NCBI GenBank assembly: GCA_000715685.1
Contig: KL569515.1
Span: 1-5,564 of the forward strand
Length of the DNA: 5,564 nt
Reading direction: 5' to 3'
Source of the DNA: Streptomyces lilacinus
Lineage (GTDB): Bacteria > Actinomycetota > Actinomycetes > Streptomycetales > Streptomycetaceae
Position numbers and translations under genes: made by a program. The notes below the pieces were generated by a model, which worked only from the letters and a program-made list of their open reading frames with translations, was not told the DNA's origin and searched no databases. The first letter of the stretch is position 1, and the number at the start of each line of letters is the position of its first letter. Positions 1 through 5,456 of the stretch are shown here, piece by piece.

Positions 1-212
1 TCGCCGACTTCACGACGGTCGCGCTGGACTCCGTCCGTACCGCCGGCCCCGCGCCGCGCCACGGAGCCGAGACGGCCGTATTCGCGGCGACCAGCGCGGA
101 CATCCGCCATACGGTGGTCGGTGGCCGGCACGTCGTGGAGGACGGGGTCCACCGGCTCGTGCCGGACGTGCCCCGGGCCCTGGCCGACTCCATCGCCGCC
201 CTGCGCGGCTGA
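1..212 (+). CDS. hutF: Formimidoylglutamate deiminase HutF, C-terminal end (5' truncated by window)
   Basis: Only the last 69 codons are present (frame beginning at base 3, stop TGA 210-212). The peptide begins [15 protein letters not shown] and continues with [19 protein letters not shown] and RHVVEDGVH. This is the closing beta-sandwich strand pattern of amidohydrolase-superfamily deiminases, where a 'V-x-G-R-x-V-V-x-D-G' strand follows the metal-binding barrel. The catalytic residues lie upstream, outside the window. In the family the enzyme converts N-formimidoyl-L-glutamate to N-formyl-L-glutamate plus ammonia in the cytoplasm, the branch of histidine breakdown used by streptomycetes. 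The assignment rests partly on hutI starting only 20 bp downstream with its own ribosome site, since these two genes are commonly paired. A different amidohydrolase of the same fold is the main alternative, but the context makes it unlikely. Confidence 0.85.
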   Translation, partial: ADFTTVALDSVRTAGPAPRHGAETAVFAATSADIRHTVVGGRHVVEDGVHRLVPDVPRALADSIAALRG

Positions 213-232
213 CGCCAACGACCGGAGAAATC

Positions 233-1399
233 ATGAGCACGGCGATCATCAACATCAGCAGTCTCGTCACCAACGACCCCTCCCTCGGCCACGGCCCCCT
301 CGGTCTGATCCGGGACGCGGCGGTCGTCGTCGACGGCGACCGCATCGCCTGGATCGGTGAGAACAGCAAAGCACCCGCCACTGACAACGCCGTCGACGCC
401 GAGGGCCGCGCCGGCATCCCCGGCTTCGTGGACTCCCACTCCCACCTGGTCTTCGCCGGCGACCGCACCGCCGAGTTCAACGCCCGCATGTCCGGGCAGA
501 GCTACAGCGCCGGCGGCATCCGCACCACCGTCGCGGCCACGCGCGCCGCGACGGACGAGGAGCTCGAGGCCAACCTCCTGCGGTATCTCCGCGAGGCGCT
601 GCGCCAGGGCACCACGACCTTCGAGACGAAGTCCGGCTACGGCCTGACCACGCACGACGAGGCCCGCGCCCTGCGCATCGCCGCCGCTCACACCGACGAG
701 GTCACCTACCTCGGCGCGCACGTCGTGGCCCCGGAGTTCGCCGACGACCCCGAGGGCTACGTCGCCCTGGTCACCGGCGAGATGCTCGACGCCTGCGCCC
801 CGCACGCCCGTTGGGTCGACGTGTTCTGCGAGAAGGGCGCCTTCGACGGCGACCAGGCCCGTGCCGTGCTGACCGCGGGCATGCGGCACGGCCTCGTCCC
901 CCGCGTCCACGCCAACCAGCTCGGCCACGGCCCCGGCGTCCAGCTCGCGGTGGAGGTGGGCGCGGCTTCGGCCGACCACTGCACCCACCTCACCGACGCC
1001 GACGTCGACGCCCTGGCCAACAGCGACACCGTCGCCACGCTGCTGCCCGGCGCCGAGTTCTCCACCCGCGCCCAGTGGCCGAACGCCCGCCGGCTCCTGG
1101 ACGCGGGCGCGACCGTCGCCCTGTCCACGGACTGCAACCCGGGCTCGTCCTTCACCAGCTCCATGCCCTTCTGCGTCGCCCTGGCGGTGCGGGACATGGG
1201 CATGACGCCCGACGAGGCCGTCTGGTCCGCCACCGCCGGTGGCGCCGCCGCCCTGCGCCGTGCGGACATCGGCCGCCTGACCCCCGGCGCCCGCGCCGAC
1301 CTCGCCCTGCTGGACGCCCCCTCGCACGTCCACCTCGCGTACCGGCCCGGCGTGCCGCTCGTCTCGGCCGTCTGGCGGCGTGGCCTGCGGGAACTCTGA
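233..1399 (+). CDS. hutI: Imidazolonepropionase HutI
   Basis: A 388-aa cytoplasmic metal-dependent amidohydrolase that hydrolyses 4-imidazolone-5-propanoate to N-formimidoyl-L-glutamate, the third step of histidine degradation. Visible landmarks in order are the metal-binding HxH in VDSHSHLVF (His69, His71), the family signature ETKSGYGL starting at Glu131, GAHVVAPEF with His163, VHANQLGHG with His226 (a metal ligand by family analogy), DHCTHL around residue 248, and the last metal-ligand Asp300 in STDCNPGSS. The C-terminus ends in the usual beta-sandwich strand ([11 protein letters not shown]). Length is slightly short of the roughly 400-420 aa typical of the family, but no core element is missing. 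The start ATG 233 is supported by GGAG at 224-227, five bases upstream. It lies 20 bp after hutF and is almost certainly cotranscribed with it, since the 20-bp gap leaves no room for a separate promoter. Confidence 0.96.
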   Translation: MSTAIINISSLVTNDPSLGHGPLGLIRDAAVVVDGDRIAWIGENSKAPATDNAVDAEGRAGIPGFVDSHSHLVFAGDRTAEFNARMSGQSYSAGGIRTTVAATRAATDEELEANLLRYLREALRQGTTTFETKSGYGLTTHDEARALRIAAAHTDEVTYLGAHVVAPEFADDPEGYVALVTGEMLDACAPHARWVDVFCEKGAFDGDQARAVLTAGMRHGLVPRVHANQLGHGPGVQLAVEVGAASADHCTHLTDADVDALANSDTVATLLPGAEFSTRAQWPNARRLLDAGATVALSTDCNPGSSFTSSMPFCVALAVRDMGMTPDEAVWSATAGGAAALRRADIGRLTPGARADLALLDAPSHVHLAYRPGVPLVSAVWRRGLREL

Positions 1400-1411
1400 G
1401 ACCACGAGTCT

Positions 1412-1428
1412 CCTGACGTCACGTCAGG
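1412..1428. repeat. Perfect 17-bp dyad, candidate operator
   Basis: CCTGACGT, one central C, then ACGTCAGG: an exact 8-bp inverted repeat, 12 bp after the hutI stop. The arms are nearly contiguous, so as RNA only about six pairs could form. It looks more like a dimeric-repressor site than a terminator. It sits upstream of the membrane-protein gene starting at 1497, which would be the natural target. Symmetry is seen directly; operator function is inferred. Confidence 0.45.
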
Positions 1429-1441
1429 GGCAGGTCGGGGT

Positions 1442-1465
1442 GGCGTCGGGGTGTTCCCCGACGCC
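1442..1465 (+). terminator. Hairpin, likely hut operon terminator
   Basis: GGCGTCGGGG, loop TGTT, CCCCGACGCC: a perfect 10-bp stem with a 4-base loop, 42 bases after the hutI stop. No T-run follows, which is common for hairpin terminators of high-GC actinobacteria. It separates the hut operon from the membrane-protein gene, whose start is 31 bases further on. Confidence 0.65.
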
Positions 1466-1496
1466 GGCCCGGCCGCCCCGCCGACATGATCGGAAC

Positions 1497-2129
1497 ATGA
1501 CGAACACGACGTGGCGGCAGACGGCGTTCACCGCGGGCCCGGCCTGCATGATGGCGTACGGCCTCATCCGGCTGACCGACCCGACGCACGGCCCCGGCCC
1601 GGCCTGGTCCCTGGGCCATCTCGCCCTGCTGGCGGGGGTCCTGCTCTTCGTGCCGGTGATGCTCGGTCTGCGCCGCGCGGCGGTGGCGGGCCGCGGCCGG
1701 GTGAGCGGTGCGGTCGCCGGCGCCGGGGCGGTGCTGGGCCTGCTGGGCGTCGTGGCCGTGACGGCGCAGGCGGGCATCGACCTCCTCGTCGGCTACTGCT
1801 CGGTGGACCGGCCGACCATGGACGAGCTCTTCCAGCGGATCCAGGGCGTCCCCGGCGTCGAACCGGCCGTCTACAGCGTGGGCCCGCTGCTCTTCTACGT
1901 CGGACTGGTCGTGCTTCTCGCCCAGTTGGCGATCCTGCGCGCCACGGCCGCCTGGCGGCCCCTGGTGGTCGTGGCCGGCGTGGCGGTCACGGCGGCGAGC
2001 CTCGACCTGATTCCGCTCGGCGCCCTGCTCTTCCTGGCCGCCCTCGCCCCGCTCGGCCACGCGGCGGCCGAGCCGGTGCCCCCGCGCCGCGTACCCGCAG
2101 GGTCGGCCCGTTCGGGCGCGGCAACCTGA
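1497..2129 (+). CDS. Unrecognised multi-pass integral membrane protein
   Basis: A 210-aa hydrophobic protein, family not recognised with confidence. Likely membrane segments by eye are residues 11-26, 38-58, 70-99, 126-148 and a long stretch 155-188 that could hold two helices, giving five or six spans. A hydrophilic loop at about 101-124 (CSVDRPTMDELFQRIQGVPG) separates the third and fourth, and the tail after 190 is proline- and arginine-rich. No transporter, enzyme or catalytic motif is apparent. The start ATG 1497 was chosen because the longer reading frame from 1380 would overlap hutI and run through the dyad and terminator with a non-hydrophobic leader. The ribosome site is weak (only CGGA at 1491-1494), so translation may be leaderless or start elsewhere, for example ATG 1545. 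It is convergent with the sigma gene and separated from hutI by a probable terminator, so it is likely transcribed alone. Confidence 0.72.
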   Translation: MTNTTWRQTAFTAGPACMMAYGLIRLTDPTHGPGPAWSLGHLALLAGVLLFVPVMLGLRRAAVAGRGRVSGAVAGAGAVLGLLGVVAVTAQAGIDLLVGYCSVDRPTMDELFQRIQGVPGVEPAVYSVGPLLFYVGLVVLLAQLAILRATAAWRPLVVVAGVAVTAASLDLIPLGALLFLAALAPLGHAAAEPVPPRRVPAGSARSGAAT

Positions 2130-2141
2130 CACGCCTGTCCA

Positions 2142-2189
2142 ACGCGTTGTGCGCCGGACCGGGTCGAACCCGGGCGGCGCACAACGCGT
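2142..2189. terminator. Long two-part hairpin between convergent genes (bidirectional terminator)
   Basis: The outer stem is 15 perfect base pairs, ACGCGTTGTGCGCCG (2142-2156) with CGGCGCACAACGCGT (2175-2189). Inside is a small asymmetric internal loop (GA against G), then a 6-bp stem CCGGGT/ACCCGG closed by loop CGA (2165-2167). It lies 12 bases after the membrane-protein stop and 26 bases after the sigma-factor stop on the other strand. That position is right for stopping transcription from both sides. No T-run follows on either strand. Confidence 0.8.
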
Positions 2190-2215
2190 GTGGTCGGCGG
2201 TGGACCCGCCGGTTG

Positions 2216-3136
2216 TCACTCCTCGGTCAGCAGCCCTCTGCGGAGCCGGGCAAGGGTGCGGGAGAGCAGGCGGGAGACGTGCATCTGGGAGATGCCGAGT
2301 TCCTCGCCGATCTCCGACTGCGTCATGTTCGCGACGAAGCGCAGGGAGAGGATCCGGCGGTCGCGCGGCGGGAGTTCGGCGATGAGGGGCTTGAGCGACT
2401 CGACGTACTCGATGCCCTCCAGACCGTGGTCCTCGTAACCGATGCGGTCCGACAGCGAACCCTCCGGCTCGTCCTCCTCGGCCTGGGCGTCCAGCGAGCT
2501 CGCGGTGTAGGCGTTGCTCGCGGCCATGCCCTCGAGGACCTCGTCCTCCGGCAGGCCCAGCCGCTCGGCGAGTTCGCCGACGGTGGGGGCGCGGTCCAGC
2601 TTCTGGGCCAGCTCGTCACCGGCCTTGGCCAGGTCGAGCCGGAGCTCCTGCAGCCGCCGGGGCACGCGCACCGACCAACTGGTGTCGCGGAAGAAGCGCT
2701 TGATCTCGCCGATGATGGTCGGCATGGCGAAGGTGGGGAATTCCACGCCCCGGCTGAGCTCGAAGCGGTCGATGGCCTTGATCAGGCCGATGGTGCCCAC
2801 CTGGACGATGTCCTCCATCGGCTCGCTTCGGGTGCGGAACCGGGAGGCCGCGAACTTCACCAGTGCCAGGTTCAGTTCGACCAGGGTGTTGCGTACGTAC
2901 GCGTAGTCGTGAGTGCCCTCCTCGAGCGACGCGAGCCGCGCGAAGAGCGTCTTGGACAGAGCACGCGCGTCCACCGCGCCCACCTCGTCGTACGGGGGGA
3001 TCTCCGGGAGCCCGGCGAGGCCGGGACCGCTGTGCTCGGGGGTTGCGGGGGGAAAAGTCGACGATGCGGTCTCCCGCTCCTCGAGAGCTGTCTCGAGCGA
3101 GGGATCGGAACGCGTTTCGTCGAGCCGGGGTGACAT
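2216..3136 (-). CDS. SigB/SigF/SigG-family alternative RNA polymerase sigma factor (sigI-like)
   Basis: A 306-aa alternative sigma factor that would direct RNA polymerase to SigB-type promoters. Residues 1-50 are a variable, acidic, disordered-looking leader. Region 2 spans about 80-160, with the core-binding and -10-recognition sequence EDIVQVGTIGLIKAIDRFEL and EFPTFAMPTIIGEIKRFFRD, followed by WSVRVPRRLQEL. Region 3 is about 161-235, and region 4 about 250-302 with a helix-turn-helix MTQSEIGEELGISQMHVSRL at 271-290. This layout is diagnostic of the stress/sporulation SigB-F-G group. The start ATG 3136 was preferred because GGAGGAG (complement of 3140-3146) sits at ideal distance; an in-frame ATG at 3160 would add eight residues and place that ribosome site inside the gene. 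Its divergent neighbours encode a STAS antagonist and an RsbW-like ATPase, so control by partner switching is expected. By memory of the hut-adjacent location it may match S. coelicolor sigI; not verified. Confidence 0.95.
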   Translation of the reverse strand: MSPRLDETRSDPSLETALEERETASSTFPPATPEHSGPGLAGLPEIPPYDEVGAVDARALSKTLFARLASLEEGTHDYAYVRNTLVELNLALVKFAASRFRTRSEPMEDIVQVGTIGLIKAIDRFELSRGVEFPTFAMPTIIGEIKRFFRDTSWSVRVPRRLQELRLDLAKAGDELAQKLDRAPTVGELAERLGLPEDEVLEGMAASNAYTASSLDAQAEEDEPEGSLSDRIGYEDHGLEGIEYVESLKPLIAELPPRDRRILSLRFVANMTQSEIGEELGISQMHVSRLLSRTLARLRRGLLTEE

Positions 3137-3139
3137 GGT

Positions 3140-3146
3140 CTCCTCC
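3140..3146 (-). promoter_or_regulatory. Strong Shine-Dalgarno site that decides the sigma-factor start
   Basis: On the minus strand the bases read GGAGGAG immediately before ACC and ATG 3136. It is the best ribosome site in the window and favours the 306-residue product over the 314-residue one from ATG 3160, which has no purine-rich site before it. Confidence 0.75.
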
Positions 3147-3237
3147 ATCATTCTCGGCATATGGCCGCCGATGCCGTGACCTTTTGCTGCGGTTTGCGGC
3201 GCCTCCGAAGCCGTCCGTGGTGGATGTGTCTCCTCTA

Positions 3238-3267
3238 GCCCTACCGGTCTTTACCTTCATATGGCAA
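3238..3267 (-). promoter_or_regulatory. Possible housekeeping-type promoter of the sigma gene
   Basis: On the minus strand TTGCCA (3267-3262) is followed after 18 bases by TAGGGC (3243-3238), which resembles the TTGACA / TAGRRT pattern of streptomycete vegetative promoters. The predicted leader to ATG 3136 would be about 95 bases. No GGGTA-type box was found on this strand in the spacer, so the sigma gene does not obviously read its own promoter. The match is moderate. Confidence 0.3.
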
Positions 3268-3337
3268 GTACCGTACGGCCCGTTATGTCCGAAATGGCGG
3301 AACTTCGGCTTCCGGACCTGCGTATGAAAGGCGTAGG

Positions 3338-3361
3338 GTTCTTCCTGCGCCACGCGGGTAC
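3338..3361 (+). promoter_or_regulatory. SigB-type promoter for the STAS antagonist gene
   Basis: GTTC (3338-3341), a 14-base spacer, then GGGTAC (3356-3361). This fits the consensus known for SigB-family sigma factors of Streptomyces (roughly GNNT, 14-16 bases, GGGTAC/T); reading the upstream box as GGTT at 3337-3340 gives a 15-base spacer and fits equally. Transcription would begin near 3368, about 19 bases before ATG 3387, leaving just enough room for the AAGGGGAG ribosome site (3376-3383). The nearest candidate polymerase subunit is the divergent sigma factor. Confidence 0.65.
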
Positions 3362-3386
3362 ACCACGAAGGCACGAAGGGGAGCGC

Positions 3387-3755
3387 ATGGATCGCGGGAT
3401 GGTCGGCAACGCAAGCAGGGGCCGGCTGCATGTGGAGGTCCGGCGCCGCGGCGCGAGCTCGGTCGTCACGCCGGCGGGTGAGCTCGATCACCACACGGCG
3501 GAGCTGCTGCGGGAGCCGCTGGAGGGCTGCGTCCGCGAGGGCGACGCCCGGGTGGTCGTCGACTGCTCGCAGCTCGACTTCTGCGACTCCACCGGCCTGA
3601 ACGTGCTCCTCGCCGCCCGGCTGAAGGCCGAGGCCGCCGGTGGCGCCATCCACCTCGCCGCGATGACGCCCGTCGTTGCCCGTGTGTTCGAGATCACGGG
3701 TGCGGGGGCAGTCTTCACCGTGCACGACACCCTCGACTCCGCGCTCGCCGACTGA
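3387..3755 (+). CDS. STAS-domain anti-sigma factor antagonist (RsbV/SpoIIAA type; arsI-like)
   Basis: A 122-aa single STAS domain, the usual size for RsbV/SpoIIAA proteins. The opening strands read LHVEVRRRGASSVVTPAGELDHHTAEL, and the phosphorylation loop is VVVDCSQLDFCDSTGLNVLL, with the conserved DSTG motif at residues 67-70. Ser68 (Thr69 as alternative) is the expected target of the partner kinase. By family precedent the unphosphorylated form binds the anti-sigma ATPase and frees the sigma factor, while phosphorylation inactivates it. The start ATG 3387 was chosen because it follows AAGGGGAG (3376-3383) and a SigB-type promoter ends only about 26 bases upstream; the reading frame is open back to 3261, but that extension would contain the promoter. 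It is divergent from the sigma gene and 145 bp upstream of the ATPase gene. Confidence 0.92.
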   Translation: MDRGMVGNASRGRLHVEVRRRGASSVVTPAGELDHHTAELLREPLEGCVREGDARVVVDCSQLDFCDSTGLNVLLAARLKAEAAGGAIHLAAMTPVVARVFEITGAGAVFTVHDTLDSALAD

Positions 3756-3800
3756 GCCGGTTCCGAGTGGTCTCCGTTGCCCTCGTCACAGACGTCGGGG

Positions 3801-3827
3801 GGAATCCGGGGGTGTTCTCCCGATTCC
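3801..3827 (+). terminator. Hairpin between the STAS and ATPase genes
   Basis: GGAATC, a bulged C, GGG, an 8-base loop, then CCCGATTCC: nine pairs with one bulge, 45 bases after the STAS stop. It may terminate or attenuate the STAS transcript so that less of the ATPase message is made. No T-run follows. Function is inferred. Confidence 0.4.
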
Positions 3828-3871
3828 GCCGGGCAGGAGACAGCTGAATCCGTAGAAGATGTTCGTGTACG

Positions 3872-3877
3872 TATAGG
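3872..3877 (+). promoter_or_regulatory. Weak candidate -10 box for the ATPase gene
   Basis: TATAGG (3872-3877) lies in a locally A/T-richer stretch, 23 bases before ATG 3901. No good -35 box is seen at the proper distance, and no GGGTAC box is present in this gap. It is listed only because the 145-bp gap and the hairpin suggest the ATPase gene may have its own promoter. Confidence 0.2.
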
Positions 3878-3900
3878 TGAATCGGTGAGGTGAAGCGCTG

Positions 3901-4395
3901 ATGAGCACCACCCGGGCGTGCCCACCGCCGGACGGCCCCGGTCCGGGGGCGGGGGACTCCGCCTCCGCCGGTGCGCGGCCGCCGGCCGGGCAGGCCCGCC
4001 GGCTTCGCCTCGTCGGGGCCAGCGGTGCCGTGCCGCTCTCCCGCGACTTCACCCGGACGGCGCTGTACGACTGGGGCTGGCTCCCCGCCGTCTCGGCCGA
4101 CCACCGGGCCGCCGCCGAGGACGTCCTCCTCGTCGTCTCGGAGCTGGTGACCAACGCCTGCCTGCACGCCGACGGCCCCGAGGAGCTGTGCGTCAGCCGT
4201 ACGGGGAAGGTGCTGCGCCTGGAGGTCACCGACCTCGGCACCGGCACCCCCGCGCCCCGGAACCCGCACCGCGCGGGGCGGCCGGGGGGCCACGGCATGT
4301 TCATCGTGCAGCGGCTCTGCCTCGACTGGGGGGTCACCCGGCGCGAGGGCGGCGTCGGCAAGACGGTCTGGGCGGAGCTGGCCGGACCCTCGTAG
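3901..4395 (+). CDS. RsbW-like ATP-binding protein, candidate anti-sigma factor (prsI-like)
   Basis: A 164-aa protein with a GHKL/HATPase_c_2 fold from about residue 45. The N-box is SELVTNACLHA (Glu81, Asn85), the G1 box is VTDLGTGTP (Asp111, Gly113, Gly115), and the G2 box is GGHGMFIVQRL (129-139). A final GKTVWAEL strand (153-160) completes the fold. The first 35 residues are a Pro/Gly/Ala-rich, probably disordered leader. No sensor, transmembrane or histidine-phosphorylation domain is present, so it is not a two-component kinase. Proteins of this family are serine kinases that bind SigB-type sigma factors and phosphorylate STAS antagonists. Streptomyces genomes hold many such ATPases, often orphan, so pairing with the neighbouring sigma and STAS genes is inferred from position. 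AGGTGA (3888-3893) is the likely ribosome site, seven bases before ATG. The stop codon lies inside a 14-bp tandem repeat. Confidence 0.88.
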   Translation: MSTTRACPPPDGPGPGAGDSASAGARPPAGQARRLRLVGASGAVPLSRDFTRTALYDWGWLPAVSADHRAAAEDVLLVVSELVTNACLHADGPEELCVSRTGKVLRLEVTDLGTGTPAPRNPHRAGRPGGHGMFIVQRLCLDWGVTRREGGVGKTVWAELAGPS

Positions 4396-4450
4396 CCGGA
4401 CCTATGTCGCCGGACCTTCGTAGCCGGGCCCTGGTAGCCGGGGCCGTAAG
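4381..4450. repeat. Five imperfect 14-bp tandem repeats
   Basis: Units begin at 4381, 4395, 4409, 4423 and 4437, and each opens with GCCGG. The first four are GCCGGACCCTCGTA, GCCGGACCTATGTC, GCCGGACCTTCGTA and GCCGGGCCCTGGTA; the fifth, GCCGGGGCCGTAAG, is degenerate. The first unit supplies the last four codons of the ATPase gene and most of its TAG stop. The other copies are non-coding. A 14-base period is not a multiple of three, so the array did not arise as a protein repeat. Confidence 0.8.
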
Positions 4451-4589
4451 GGTCGCCCGCCTCGGGCCCGCCCTCGTGAAGCCTGTTTTCTGTCTTCCCT
4501 CTCCAAGGTCCCGGGCGTACCTTCGGCGTCCGATCTGATGTGTCGTCAGTAATTTTCGGCTGCGGCACCGGACGAGAAGGGAACCCCAG
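4396..4589. other. Intergenic region before the surface-protein gene
   Basis: 194 bp without a gene. It holds most of the 14-bp repeat array, then a small GCCCG-CCT-CGGGC hairpin (4455-4467) followed by a T-rich patch starting at 4485 (GTTTTCTGTCTTCC), which may end the ATPase transcript. A locally AT-rich patch with TAATTT at 4550-4555 could be a -10 element for the next gene, but no convincing -35 is seen. AAGGGA (4577-4582) is the ribosome site for GTG 4590. Confidence 0.5.
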
Positions 4590-5426
4590 GTGTCCCACAT
4601 CCCACGTCACCCCGTGCGTCGCGCCGGCGCGCTCGCGGTCTCGGCGGCCCTGGCCGGCGGCACGCTGCTGCTGACCGCCCCGGCCGCGCGGGCGGAGACC
4701 GTCGATGTCAACTACCAGTGCAAGACGCCGATCGGGGACAAGAGCGCCGTCTCGCCCATCGACATCAAGGCCGTGGCGAGCGGCGACGCCTACAAGATCA
4801 CCATGTCCTTCCAGAAGGGCGTCTCCTCCAGCCCCGTCGAGCTCGGCAAGGGCGCGATGAAGCCCAGCGCGGTCATCAAGCTGGGCGGCGTGGACACCGG
4901 CAATCTGGACGTCGCGGGCCCGGCCAACGACCAGCCGATACCGCCCAACACCCCCATCAAGATCAATGACCTGTCGGGGACGTACACGCCGAAGAAGGGC
5001 GGTCAGGTCACCTTCACGGCCTCCACCCTCACCATCCTCGCCCTGGGCACCACGACCACCTGCACCCCCACCAACAACCCCAAGCCCTCGCTCACCCTCG
5101 ACGTCAAGGGGCCGGGCGGGACGACGGGCGGCTCGACAGGTGGCTCGACAGGTGGCTCGACGGGCGGGTCCTCGACGACCGGCGGATCGACGACCGGCGG
5201 GTCGTCCACGGGCGGATCCACCACCGGCGGGTCGTCCACCGGCGGCTCCACGGGTGGCTCGTCGAGCGGCGCCACCGGCGGTTCGGCCTCGACCGGCGGC
5301 GGTCAGCTCCCGCAGACCGGGCCCGCCGACTCCACCGTCGCCCTCGGCACCCTCGGCGGCACCGTCCTCCTCAGCGGTGTCGCCGGCACCCTCTGGCTCA
5401 CCCGGAAGCGCCGCGCCGCCGGCTGA
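4590..5426 (+). CDS. LPXTG-type sortase-anchored surface protein with Gly-Ser-Thr repeat linker
   Basis: A 278-aa exported protein. Residues 1-35 are a signal peptide: basic start (HPVRRAG), hydrophobic core, and cleavage after the AARA at 32-35. Residues 36-173 form a soluble domain rich in strands, beginning DVNYQCKTPIG, with just two cysteines (Cys44 and Cys158) that could form a disulfide; its function is not recognised. Residues about 176-238 are a low-complexity linker of GGST, GGSS and TTGGS units, likely a wall-spanning stalk. The tail is a sorting signal: LPQTG at 240-244, a hydrophobic helix 249-270, and RKRR at 272-275. A sortase would cut between Thr and Gly and attach the protein to the cell wall. 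GTG 4590 is preceded by AAGGGA seven bases upstream, and no other start gives the complete signal peptide. It is probably followed in the same transcript by another exported protein. Confidence 0.9.
   Translation: MSHIPRHPVRRAGALAVSAALAGGTLLLTAPAARAETVDVNYQCKTPIGDKSAVSPIDIKAVASGDAYKITMSFQKGVSSSPVELGKGAMKPSAVIKLGGVDTGNLDVAGPANDQPIPPNTPIKINDLSGTYTPKKGGQVTFTASTLTILALGTTTTCTPTNNPKPSLTLDVKGPGGTTGGSTGGSTGGSTGGSSTTGGSTTGGSSTGGSTTGGSSTGGSTGGSSSGATGGSASTGGGQLPQTGPADSTVALGTLGGTVLLSGVAGTLWLTRKRRAAG
5115..5303 (+). repeat. In-frame Gly-Gly-Ser-Thr coding repeat
   Basis: The linker of the surface protein is encoded by repeated GGTGGCTCGACA-like 12-base units and ACCGGCGGGTCGTCC-like 15-base units. The first few units (about 5127-5165) are almost identical at DNA level, and later ones drift in third positions. 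Unit lengths are multiples of three, so copy number could change by slippage without breaking the frame. Confidence 0.8.
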
Positions 5427-5456
5427 GCCCGTACGCCCACGCCCAGGGAGCCGCCG

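Noticed and set aside
1380..1496. N-terminal extension of the membrane protein starting at ATG 1380
   Set aside because: It would overlap hutI, run through the dyad and terminator hairpin, and add 39 polar residues; ATG 1497 fits better.
2142..2189. Possible tRNA, because GGGTCGAACCC looks like a T-arm
   Set aside because: There is no acceptor stem, D-arm or anticodon arm; the flanks form one continuous 15-bp stem instead.
1511..3133. Long plus-strand open frame across the membrane-protein and sigma genes
   Set aside because: It is a high-GC artefact: it runs antisense through an unmistakable sigma factor and across the convergent hairpin, and its translation is Arg/Pro/Gly-rich with no domain.
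2616..3725. Long minus-strand open frame through the sigma, spacer and STAS genes
   Set aside because: It overlaps two recognised genes in other frames and spans the divergent promoter region; the composition is that of a shadow frame.
4381..4450. CRISPR array
   Set aside because: The repeats are 14 bp and contiguous with no spacers, and no cas gene is present.
4485..4520. SigB-type promoter before the surface-protein gene (GTTTT ... GGGCGTAC)
   Set aside because: The spacing is about 24 bases and the -10 box is GGGCGTAC rather than GGGTAC, so it does not match the consensus.
5003..5275. Minus-strand reading frame encoding a Pro-Pro-Val repeat protein
   Set aside because: It is the antisense shadow of the Gly-Ser-Thr repeat in the surface-protein gene; it has no ribosome site and the plus-strand product has a complete export and anchoring architecture.
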